From CAZZKF01 sp964654995 (GTDB taxonomy: Bacteria; Pseudomonadota; Alphaproteobacteria; CAZZKF01), in the NCBI GenBank assembly GCA_964654995.1, contig CAZZKF010000096.1, positions 1-7,402 on the forward strand: a stretch of 7,402 nt of DNA. Reading direction: 5' to 3'. The notes beneath the pieces are model-generated. The model had not been told where the DNA came from. It ran no database searches and saw only the letters and a list, made by a program, of their open reading frames with translations. This document shows positions 1 to 5,674 of this stretch, in pieces. Position 1 is the first letter of the stretch; each line of letters opens with the position of its first letter. A program made the position numbers and the translations under genes.

Positions 1-1
1 G

Positions 2-433
2 GCGCCGGACCTTAGATCGCCAGAATACCGGCTGGAAAATCAGGTCGGGCACATTTTGCGCCGCGTCTCGCAACGGGCGCGCAAGAACATGCTGGACCGC
101 ATCGCCGAGCTGGGACTGACGCCGATGCAGACCGCGGCAATGATGGCACTGTTCGAGAACGGCCAGACCTCACAGAACAAATTGGGCCGTCTGATTGGCA
201 TGGAGCCCAGCAATGTTCCCGGCCTGGTGCATCGACTGCGCAAGAAGGGAATGCTGGAACTGGGGCGCGATCCCGACAGCCCCCGCCGGTATGTTCTCAA
301 GCTCACGCCGGAAGGCATGGCGATCGTCAAGAAGGCCATTCCCCGCAGCTACGCTGCCAACCAGAAAACCCTGTCGCCGCTCACGGCGGAGGAAAAAAGA
401 ACATTGCTGCGTATTCTCAACAAACTCATGTGA
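2..433 (+). CDS. MarR-family transcriptional regulator, 5' end outside window
   Basis: Winged-helix DNA-binding regulator of the MarR family, which usually acts as a dimeric repressor released by a small phenolic or carboxylic ligand. The frame is open from base 2 to the TGA at 431-433, giving 143 visible residues. MarR proteins are typically about 140-170 residues, so only a short N-terminal piece should be missing. The first convincing family text (YRLENQVGHILRR) lies upstream of the internal TTG at 56, so that TTG is probably not the true start. The recognition-helix region (MEPSNVPGLVHRLRKKGML) is followed by the wing (DPDSPRRYVLKLTPEG), the usual MarR wing pattern ending in LT.EG. The gene converges on the amidohydrolase across 81 bp with no strong terminator. 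It is a reasonable regulator for the adjacent catabolic genes, possibly through the palindrome at 3682-3696. The family is clear; the ligand and targets are inferred. Confidence 0.93.
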   Translation, partial: APDLRSPEYRLENQVGHILRRVSQRARKNMLDRIAELGLTPMQTAAMMALFENGQTSQNKLGRLIGMEPSNVPGLVHRLRKKGMLELGRDPDSPRRYVLKLTPEGMAIVKKAIPRSYAANQKTLSPLTAEEKRTLLRILNKLM

Positions 434-514
434 CCAAACGGCGAAGCGGCGAACCGCGCTCAGGTGCCGCCGCACGAACATGGAGCGTGATCTGATCGAG
501 CGACGCCCGAGCCG

Positions 515-1531
515 TCAGCCGACCGAGATTTTCAGCAGCGTCTCGGCATTGCCCTGGTAGATGCGCCGGCGGGCCTCGTCCGAAATGTCGAGGCCGTCGA
601 TCACCCGAATGGTTTCGCGGATGTACATCGGCCCCTGTTCCGGGTCGAACGGCGCATCGGACGCAAAGACCACATGATCGGGCCCGAAGAAGTCGAGCCC
701 GCAGCGCGTCGCCGAATCGGAGCCGAACACCGCGGTATCGGCATAGAACATCCTGAAATAGTCGAGCGGGCGTTTTTCGAGCTGCCTCAGGATCACCGAA
801 TAGTCCTCGTCCGAGGTGCGCGACCCCAGCTGGTCCCAGCCGGGGCCGACCCGGCCTTCGAAAAAGGGCACCATGCCGCCCATGTGATGGGTGATGATCT
901 TGAGGTTCGGCAATCGGTCGAAAATGCCGGAAAAAACGAGCCGCGCCATGAACACGCTGGTCTCATAGGGCCAGCCGAAGGTCCACCAGATCTCATACTT
1001 CGATTTCGCCTCGCCGGGATAATCGGCAAAGGTCGCCGGGCGATCCGGGTGCACCCAGACCGGCAGGTCGTAGGCGGCGATTTTCTCGAAGATGGCGGCG
1101 AATTCCGGCGCATCGAGCGGCCGGCCGGCGACATTGGTGTAGATCTGGATGCCGCGCGCACCAAGCTCTCCGATCGCCCGGTCGATCTCGTCGAGCGTCG
1201 CCTCCACATTGTTCATCGGCAAGGTGGCGATGAACGCCGGGAAACGGTCCGGATACTTGGCGCACAAGTCCGCCATGCCGTCGTTTCCGGCCCGCGCCAG
1301 TTCCGGCGAGGCGTCGGGATCGGCCAGCGTTTCGGGCGCCGGCGCCGCGGTTGACAGCACCTGGCAGTAGTCATCGAACCGGTCCATCACCCGGAAGCGG
1401 ACATCGAGGTCCATCAGCATCGGGATGTTGCGCACCCGCTTGCCGAGATCGCGGTGATCGGGGGCCAGCTCCATCATCTTCCTGAAATAGGGCTCGGGAA
1501 AGATGTGGTTGTAGAGGTCGATCTTGATCAC
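515..1531 (-). CDS. ACMSD-like amidohydrolase (amidohydrolase family 2)
   Basis: Metal-dependent TIM-barrel enzyme of the amidohydrolase-2 group (PF04909/COG2159). The group includes aminocarboxymuconate-semialdehyde decarboxylase, gamma-resorcylate decarboxylase and related non-oxidative decarboxylases and hydrolases of aromatic or ring-cleavage acids. The protein has 338 residues, normal for the group, and no signal peptide, so it should be cytoplasmic. Candidate metal and catalytic residues are H9, H161 (VWVHPDRP), H215/H216 (ITHHMGGMVPFFEGR) and D292 (FASDAPFDPEQG). The N-terminal motif normally reads H-x-H or E-x-H but here reads Y7-N8-H9, so one usual ligand is replaced by Tyr. The start is GTG at 1531-1529, supported by AAGGAG at 1541-1546 with a 9-nt spacer. 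The gene lies 45 bp downstream of the ThDP enzyme and is probably co-transcribed with it. The family is secure; substrate and reaction type (decarboxylation or hydrolysis) cannot be read from the sequence. Confidence 0.92.
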   Translation of the reverse strand: MIKIDLYNHIFPEPYFRKMMELAPDHRDLGKRVRNIPMLMDLDVRFRVMDRFDDYCQVLSTAAPAPETLADPDASPELARAGNDGMADLCAKYPDRFPAFIATLPMNNVEATLDEIDRAIGELGARGIQIYTNVAGRPLDAPEFAAIFEKIAAYDLPVWVHPDRPATFADYPGEAKSKYEIWWTFGWPYETSVFMARLVFSGIFDRLPNLKIITHHMGGMVPFFEGRVGPGWDQLGSRTSDEDYSVILRQLEKRPLDYFRMFYADTAVFGSDSATRCGLDFFGPDHVVFASDAPFDPEQGPMYIRETIRVIDGLDISDEARRRIYQGNAETLLKISVG

Positions 1532-1540
1532 CGCTCGGGT

Positions 1541-1546
1541 CTCCTT
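1541..1546 (-). promoter_or_regulatory. Ribosome binding site for the amidohydrolase (GTG start)
   Basis: AAGGAG on the minus strand, 9 nt upstream of GTG 1531-1529. It supports a GTG start in the short space after the ThDP-enzyme stop codon (TGA at 1579-1577), in line with a two-gene operon. Confidence 0.7.
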
Positions 1547-1576
1547 TTCGGTGGCGCGTCCCGGTCGCTCCCGGGG

Positions 1577-3322
1577 TCAGCGCCGCAAGCTGGCCGACGA
1601 GCCGCCCATCGAGGTCGAGACGACCTGGACGTTCAGGAGCGCCTGGCGGCCTTCGTCCTCGATCACGCGCACGGCGCGCTCGAGCGCCGCCGGCAGCTCG
1701 CCCGGGTCCTCGACGCGCTCGCCATAGCCGCCGCAGGCGGCGACGATGTCCTCGAAGGCCGGTGACGGCTCGAGCCGGGTGAGCGGCATTTCGGGGGCGC
1801 CGGCGGCGTCCAGCCCCGGATAAAGGGCCAGCGTCGAATATTTGACCGCTGCCCACATGGCGTTGTTGAACACGATGGTGAGGATCGGCAGCCTGCAGGC
1901 CGCCGCCACCTGAAAGCAGGCCACCGGATTGGCGAATATGCACGAGCCGTCGCCGACGGTGGCGATGACCCGGCGCTCGGGCGCCGCCAGCTTGGCGCCC
2001 AGCGCCGCCGGCAGGGCCCAGCCGAGGCCGCCGGCAGTGCCGACCGCGAAGTAGCTGCCCGGGTGCCTGAGGGGCAGCGCCGCCCGGATGGCGCCCAGCT
2101 CGTTGACCAGGATGGTGTTGTCATCGAGCAGCCGGCCGAGGCAATGGCTGGCCCAGAGAGCGGTGATCTCGTTCTCGGGGCGCCGGCTGACGATCCTTGC
2201 CACCGCCTGGCGTTCGGCCGCGGTCCGCTCCGCGATCCGGTCGCGGCGTACGGCCAGGCGCGCCTCGGCATCCGGCAGGCGCGCGTCCAGCTGATCGTAA
2301 AGCGCGGTGAGCGCCGGCCGTACAGCGGCCGCAATCGCCACATCGGCCGGGAAGCTGCGCATCGGATAATCGCTGAACAGCGGGTCGGGGCCGACCTGGA
2401 TGACCGCGCAGTCGGGCGCCGGCGCCATCTTGTCGGGCAGCCAGGGCACCACCGCATCGAGAACCAGAATCGCGTCTGCCTCTTTGAGCCAGGGCGCCGG
2501 GTCGAAGCCGGCATGCATCGGATGATCGAAGGGAAGCGAGAGGTAATTGGCCCAGTATTCGACCACCGGGATGGCGAAGCGTTCGGCCAGACGGGCGAGC
2601 AGCGGCACCGCCGCCGGGTCGCGCCCGGCCCGCCCGGTGATGATCAGCGGTGCTTGTGCTTCGGCGAGAATGTCGGCGGCGCGGGCCAGCGCGGCCCTAT
2701 CCAGGCCGACCTCGGGCCGGGCGGTGATGGCTGGCGAGGCGCCTGCCTGCGGCGCGGCAGGCGCCGCCAGAACCTCGCGCGGCAGGCTCAGGTACACCGG
2801 CCCGCGCGGCTCGGTGAGCGCGATCGAAAGCGCCCGGTCGACCACCTGATCGGCCTGCGCCGGGCTGCGCAGCTCATAGTCCCATTTGACCACCTCGCGC
2901 AGCATCGCCGCCTGGTCGCGCATTTCCTGGCCCCAGTGGATGGTCGCATTGCGCGCCCCGAAGACGCCGTCTTCATGGATCGGCGTGCGCCCGGCCATCA
3001 GGAAAACGGGCACGTTTTCGCGCCAGGCATCGAGCAGCGGGCACAAGGCATTGGCGGTCCCGACGTTGACGTGAACCATCACCGCCTGGGCCCGGCCGGA
3101 AACCATGTAATGGCCATGCGCCATGGCCACCGCGGCATTCTCATGCGGCACGGTGACGAGTGCCGGCAGCCTGACATTCGAGCCCGCGGCGCGCGCATAG
3201 GCCTCGATCACCGGCGGGAAATCGGTGCCGGCGTTGGCAAAGATGTAATCGACCCCGTGCGCCGTCAGCCGCGCCAGACAGGCCTCGGCGACGGTTTCAA
3301 AAGACTCACCTTGCTGCTTCAA
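1577..3322 (-). CDS. Thiamine-diphosphate-dependent enzyme (acetolactate synthase/benzoylformate decarboxylase superfamily)
   Basis: Three-domain ThDP enzyme of the IlvB-like superfamily, 581 residues, a normal length. The N-terminal pyrimidine-binding domain (about 10-185) carries the cofactor-activating Glu as E61 in VTVPHENAAVAMAHG, followed by VHVNVGTANAL (83-93), which resembles the benzoylformate-decarboxylase style loop. The central domain is about 205-345. The C-terminal diphosphate-binding domain has GDGS at 457-460 and NN at 486-487, the classical GDG-x26-NN ThDP/Mg motif. Presence of E61 argues against glyoxylate carboligase, which lacks this Glu. Members decarboxylate 2-keto acids or ligate aldehydes; the substrate here is unknown. 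The start is TTG, chosen because GGGAGGAG lies 9 nt upstream once the 55-bp scaffold overlap is collapsed. ATG codons farther upstream in frame lack such a site. The gene heads a leftward unit with the amidohydrolase and is probably controlled at the palindromic promoter near 3690. Confidence 0.9.
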   Translation of the reverse strand: MKQQGESFETVAEACLARLTAHGVDYIFANAGTDFPPVIEAYARAAGSNVRLPALVTVPHENAAVAMAHGHYMVSGRAQAVMVHVNVGTANALCPLLDAWRENVPVFLMAGRTPIHEDGVFGARNATIHWGQEMRDQAAMLREVVKWDYELRSPAQADQVVDRALSIALTEPRGPVYLSLPREVLAAPAAPQAGASPAITARPEVGLDRAALARAADILAEAQAPLIITGRAGRDPAAVPLLARLAERFAIPVVEYWANYLSLPFDHPMHAGFDPAPWLKEADAILVLDAVVPWLPDKMAPAPDCAVIQVGPDPLFSDYPMRSFPADVAIAAAVRPALTALYDQLDARLPDAEARLAVRRDRIAERTAAERQAVARIVSRRPENEITALWASHCLGRLLDDNTILVNELGAIRAALPLRHPGSYFAVGTAGGLGWALPAALGAKLAAPERRVIATVGDGSCIFANPVACFQVAAACRLPILTIVFNNAMWAAVKYSTLALYPGLDAAGAPEMPLTRLEPSPAFEDIVAACGGYGERVEDPGELPAALERAVRVIEDEGRQALLNVQVVSTSMGGSSASLRR

Positions 3323-3483
3323 ATCCGCNNNNNNNNNNNNNNNNNNNNNNNNNNNNNNNNNNNNNNNNNNNNNNNNNNNNNNNNNNNNNNNNNNNNNNNN
3401 NNNNNNNNNNNNNNNNNNNNNNNNNNNNCCAGACAGGCCTCGGCGACGGTTTCAAAAGACTCACCTTGCTGCTTCAAATCCGC
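3274..3483. other. Scaffold gap of 100 N flanked by an identical 55-bp contig overlap
   Basis: The N run is 3329-3428. Bases 3274-3328 are identical to 3429-3483 over exactly 55 bp, which end exactly at the left edge and begin exactly at the right edge of the gap. This is an unmerged contig-end overlap, not a biological repeat. It lies across the start of the ThDP enzyme: the TTG start appears twice (3322-3320 and 3477-3475), and its ribosome binding site is found only right of the gap. Merging the copies removes 155 positions and joins start and leader. Confidence 0.95.
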
Positions 3484-3486
3484 TGT

Positions 3487-3494
3487 CTCCTCCC
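3487..3494 (-). promoter_or_regulatory. Strong ribosome binding site that sets the TTG start of the ThDP enzyme
   Basis: GGGAGGAG on the minus strand, 9 nt before TTG at 3477-3475 (the same codon as 3322-3320 after collapsing the gap). It is the best Shine-Dalgarno match near any possible start of this gene and is the reason for choosing a TTG start. Confidence 0.75.
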
Positions 3495-3566
3495 ATGCAT
3501 GCCTCGTGAACCGGCCACCCTGCCTGGACTGGCGCCTTTCCGGACGGTCACTGCAGACCACGCCTC

Positions 3567-3601
3567 CGGCCGGCCCGGCCATGTTATACCATCGCCGGCC
3601 G
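3567..3601. other. GC-rich inverted repeat in the ThDP-gene leader
   Basis: CGGCCGG (3567-3573) and CCGGCCG (3595-3601) form a perfect 7-bp stem around a 21-nt loop. It lies inside the predicted 5' untranslated leader of the leftward transcript, about 75 nt before the ribosome binding site. It may be only a by-product of high GC; no known leader family was recognised. Confidence 0.35.
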
Positions 3602-3681
3602 ACATGCCCTGGCGACACCATGTTTTTTCAGCCAGTCCGCCGCGCCGAACACCGCAGCATGGTAGCCCCAACGTCCCTTGG

Positions 3682-3696
3682 TTGTTATTATAACAA
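3682..3696. promoter_or_regulatory. Perfect 15-bp palindrome, probable repressor operator
   Basis: TTGTTAT-T-ATAACAA has two perfect 7-bp arms around one central base, in an AT-rich patch inside otherwise GC-rich DNA. Size and composition fit a MarR-type operator. It overlaps the -10 element and predicted transcription start of the leftward promoter, where a bound repressor would block transcription. CCCTT (3675-3679) and AAGGG (3701-3705) lie just outside and extend the dyad imperfectly. Which protein binds is inferred; the MarR regulator at the left end is the nearest candidate. Confidence 0.65.
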
Positions 3697-3720
3697 TACT
3701 AAGGGGCGATTGCCTGTCAA
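3693..3720 (-). promoter_or_regulatory. Putative sigma70-type promoter for the ThDP enzyme-amidohydrolase unit
   Basis: On the minus strand, TTGACA (3720-3715, a perfect -35 consensus) is followed after 16 bp by TATTGT (3698-3693, four of six matches to the -10 consensus). A perfect TATAAT lies just downstream within the palindrome but at 22 bp spacing, too far for this -35. Transcription would start near 3686, leaving a leader of about 210 nt before the TTG start. Confidence 0.5.
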
Positions 3721-3838
3721 CCCGTCCGCGGTGGCGAGCCGCCCCATGACCGCAGCTATTTCAGCGTTCTCGCCCTGCCGGGACTGGAGGCCGAATGATC
3801 GCTCGCGCCTCCCGGACGGGCGGCCAGCAGCGACATGG

Positions 3839-3867
3839 TTGGTCGATATACGCGAACTTGCTAGACT
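3839..3867 (+). promoter_or_regulatory. Possible sigma70-type promoter for doxX
   Basis: TTGGTC (3839-3844) and TAGACT (3862-3867) are separated by 17 bp, the optimal spacing, with four of six matches in the -10 element. Transcription would start near 3874, about 120 nt before the doxX ATG. Such matches also arise by chance, so the call is tentative. Confidence 0.35.
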
Positions 3868-3994
3868 GGCCGTGGCCATCCGGGCACGACACCACGAGAA
3901 ATGCGGGGGATACGAATCACCGGCACCGGTGGCCTGCCAAGAACCAAACGACCGGGCGGGAAGCCCGGCGGACCAATTCAGTTGGAGGACTCAC

Positions 3995-4387
3995 ATGAAC
4001 TTTCTTGAAAAATACGATCCCTATTTGAATCTTCTCGGGCGGCTGCTGCTGGGCGGCATTTTCCTGCTCTCGGGGCTTAACAAGATTGGCGGCTACGCCG
4101 GCACGCAGGGCTATATGGAGGCTGCCGGTGTCCCCGGCGCCCTGTTGCCGCTGGTGATCCTGACCGAGGCGCTCGGCGGATTGGCAGTCATCGTCGGCTA
4201 TCAGACACGTCTCGCCGCCCTTGCGCTCGCCGGCTTCTCCCTGCTGGCGGCCTTCATTTTCCACTTCCAGCCCGACAACCAGATGCAGATGATCAATTTC
4301 ATGAAAAATCTGGGTCTTGCGGGGGCTTTTCTGATCCTGGTGCGGGCCGGCGCCGGGCCGCTCAGCCTGGAGGCCAGGAAGGCATAG
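3995..4387 (+). CDS. DoxX family membrane protein
   Basis: Small integral inner-membrane protein of the DoxX family, 130 residues, the family's usual size. Four hydrophobic segments are visible at about 10-30, 47-68, 71-90 and 103-120. The first holds the family-like pattern RLLLGGIFLLSGLNKI, with conserved-looking Arg and Lys near its ends. DoxX-family proteins are often annotated as oxidoreductase-like or linked to thiosulfate:quinone oxidation and redox stress, but most members, like this one, have no established activity. The ATG is preceded by GGAGGA (3984-3989) with a 5-nt spacer. The same frame runs open far upstream, but that stretch is antisense to the ThDP gene and crosses the scaffold gap, so it is not part of the protein. 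The PLP-enzyme gene follows after 121 bp containing several hairpins, so shared transcription is uncertain. Confidence 0.9.
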   Translation: MNFLEKYDPYLNLLGRLLLGGIFLLSGLNKIGGYAGTQGYMEAAGVPGALLPLVILTEALGGLAVIVGYQTRLAALALAGFSLLAAFIFHFQPDNQMQMINFMKNLGLAGAFLILVRAGAGPLSLEARKA

Positions 4388-4392
4388 GCTTC

Positions 4393-4465
4393 GGGGCGCC
4401 TGCGTGCCCCGCGTGCGATAAGGAAGGCGGCGGCCGCGGGCCGGCGCCTTCCCGCCTTGGGGCGG
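4393..4465. terminator. Series of three hairpins between doxX and the PLP enzyme
   Basis: Three successive inverted repeats. The first is GGGGCGC/GTGCCCC (4393-4399/4404-4410, one G-T pair, 4-nt loop). The second has perfect 8-bp arms GGAAGGCG/CGCCTTCC (4422-4429/4445-4452) plus inner arms CGGCC/GGCCG with a 3-nt loop, giving a 13-bp stem with one G-G mismatch. The third is CCGCC/GGCGG (4452-4456/4461-4465), sharing one base with the second. No T-run follows, so this is not a classical intrinsic terminator. It may end or dampen doxX transcription or stabilise a 3' end. Confidence 0.45.
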
Positions 4466-4495
4466 CGCTGATACGGCCATGATTGCACAGGCAAA

Positions 4496-4503
4496 AAGGA
4501 AGG
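4496..4503 (+). promoter_or_regulatory. Ribosome binding site that sets the start of the PLP enzyme
   Basis: AAGGAAGG lies 5 nt before ATG 4509. The in-frame ATG 30 bp earlier (4479) has no such site upstream, so the shorter 380-residue protein is preferred. Confidence 0.7.
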
Positions 4504-4508
4504 CCCCG

Positions 4509-5651
4509 ATGAGCGAGGATCTGGGACCCAACGCCGGCCTGATCGGCCGCAAGGGATCACGCGATGATCTGGCCACGCCGGCGATCCTGCTGGACTTGGA
4601 TGTGTTCGAGCGCAATATGCAGACGCTCGCCCGGCTCTGTGCGGAGGCCGGCCTTGCGCTCCGTCCCCATGGCAAGACCCACAAGTGCTCGAAAATTGCC
4701 GCCTTGCAGGTGGAGAACGGTGCCTGCGGCATCTGCTGCGCCACCGTGCACGAGGCCGAAGCCATGGTCCGGGCCGGCATTCCCGGCGTCCTGATCACCT
4801 CGCCGGTGATCGGCGAGATCAAGATCGCCCGGCTGCTCGCGCTGGCGCGCACTGCCCCGGACCTGATGGTGGTGGTCGATCACCCGGCCAATGCCCGGGA
4901 CCTCGATGCGGCTGCCGGCGCGGCCGGCGTGGGGCTGTCGGTTCTGGTCGATGTCGATATCGGCATGGCGCGCACCGGCGTTGCCAGTGCCGAGGACGCG
5001 GTGGCGCTGGCCGGCCAGGTCGCGGCGGCGGCCAACCTCAGCTATTGCGGCATTCAGGCCTATTCCGGCCGGGTGCAGCATATCGAAGCGTTTGACGAGC
5101 GCGCTGCCACCTACGGTGCGCAGCTCGCCCGGCTGGAGGCGGTGCGCCGGGCGCTTGTCGAGGCCGGGCTTCCCCCCGCCATCGTCTCGGGCGGCGGCAC
5201 CGGCACCTTCGCCATCGATCGCGCCCGCAAGCTGTTCACCGAGCATCAGGCCGGCTCCTACATCTTCATGGATGTCGAATACAATCAGGTGGAGCTGTTC
5301 CCCGATGGCGAGCGCCCGTTTGCCACCGGCCTGTTCGTGCTGACCACGGTGGTCAGCGCCAATGCCGCCGGGTTCGTGACCGTCGATGGCGGCTACAAAT
5401 GTTTCGCCACCGACGGGCCGGAACCACAAATCTGGTCCGGCGCCCCGGATGGCGCCGTCTACAAATACTTCGGCGACGAGCACGGGCGCATCGTCTTTGC
5501 GCACCCCGACGACCGCCTCGAGGTCGGCGCCAAGGTGGCACTGGTCACCCCGCATTGCGACCCGACCATCAACCTGCATGATTATTACCATTGCCTGCGC
5601 GGCCAGACCCTGGCCGATATCTGGCCGATCGATGCCCGCGGGGCGCTGTAG
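4509..5651 (+). CDS. D-threonine aldolase-like / DSD1-family PLP-dependent enzyme
   Basis: Fold-type III PLP enzyme with an alanine-racemase-like N-terminal barrel and a C-terminal D-serine-dehydratase-like domain; 380 residues from the preferred ATG, as expected for the family. After TPAILLDLDVFERNM (23-37), the PLP Schiff-base lysine is K56 in RPHGKTHKC. VDVDIGMARTG (147-157), the glycine-rich VSGGGTGTF (226-234) and MDVEYNQ (254-260) fit the family barrel. The C-terminal PHCDPTINLHDYYH (348-361) is the divalent-metal site: H349 and D351 match the His-x-Asp pair of bacterial D-threonine aldolase rather than the His-x-Cys of eukaryotic D-serine dehydratase. The likely reaction is retro-aldol cleavage of a beta-hydroxy-D-amino acid (D-threonine or D-3-hydroxyaspartate) to glycine plus an aldehyde. 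A dehydratase role cannot be excluded. It follows doxX and converges on hyi, with only 23 bp between the stops. Confidence 0.9.
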   Translation: MSEDLGPNAGLIGRKGSRDDLATPAILLDLDVFERNMQTLARLCAEAGLALRPHGKTHKCSKIAALQVENGACGICCATVHEAEAMVRAGIPGVLITSPVIGEIKIARLLALARTAPDLMVVVDHPANARDLDAAAGAAGVGLSVLVDVDIGMARTGVASAEDAVALAGQVAAAANLSYCGIQAYSGRVQHIEAFDERAATYGAQLARLEAVRRALVEAGLPPAIVSGGGTGTFAIDRARKLFTEHQAGSYIFMDVEYNQVELFPDGERPFATGLFVLTTVVSANAAGFVTVDGGYKCFATDGPEPQIWSGAPDGAVYKYFGDEHGRIVFAHPDDRLEVGAKVALVTPHCDPTINLHDYYHCLRGQTLADIWPIDARGAL

Positions 5652-5674
5652 GCCGGCGCCGCGCCACGCCGGCC
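5651..5674. terminator. Perfect hairpin filling the spacer between convergent PLP-enzyme and hyi genes
   Basis: GGCCGGCG (5651-5658) and CGCCGGCC (5667-5674) form a perfect 8-bp stem with an 8-nt loop. The left arm begins with the last base of the PLP-enzyme TAG, and the right arm ends directly before the hyi stop codon (TCA on the plus strand, 5675-5677). A symmetric hairpin there could act on transcripts from both sides. No flanking T-run is present, so termination strength is uncertain. Confidence 0.55.

Larger units (their letters stand above)
3484..3994. other. Non-coding divergent control region between ThDP enzyme and doxX
   Basis: About 510 bp between the start of the leftward ThDP gene and the doxX ATG. 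Open frames here have no family resemblance and no good ribosome binding site, and the long rightward frame that crosses the area is antisense to the ThDP gene. What it holds, left to right: the ThDP ribosome binding site (3487-3494), a GC-rich leader hairpin (3567-3601), an AT-rich perfect palindrome overlapping a leftward promoter (3682-3720), a possible rightward promoter (3839-3867), and the doxX ribosome binding site GGAGGA (3984-3989). No tRNA or riboswitch was recognised. Confidence 0.7.

Noticed and set aside
434..514. Terminator between the convergent MarR and amidohydrolase genes
   Set aside because: Only a short GCGG-CGAA-CCGC stem (446-457) and no T-run were found; too weak to annotate.
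674..1354. 226-codon rightward open frame inside the amidohydrolase region
   Set aside because: Antisense shadow of a clearly recognised gene in high-GC DNA; no family resemblance.
3274..3483. A 55-bp direct repeat as a transposon target duplication or attachment site
   Set aside because: Both copies abut the N run exactly, and the same length recurs at the second gap, which fits assembler k-mer overlap and not mobile DNA.
3623..3628. Run of six T as the tail of a rightward intrinsic terminator
   Set aside because: No stable stem lies directly before it and no rightward gene ends here.
3688..3879. Small leftward open frame of 63 codons in the control region
   Set aside because: No ribosome binding site or family resemblance, and it ends in the palindrome/promoter area.
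2063..4387. Very long rightward open frame of 774 codons
   Set aside because: It is antisense to the ThDP gene, runs through the 100-N gap, and its early part is Arg/Gly-rich shadow sequence. Only the last 130 codons (doxX) are real.
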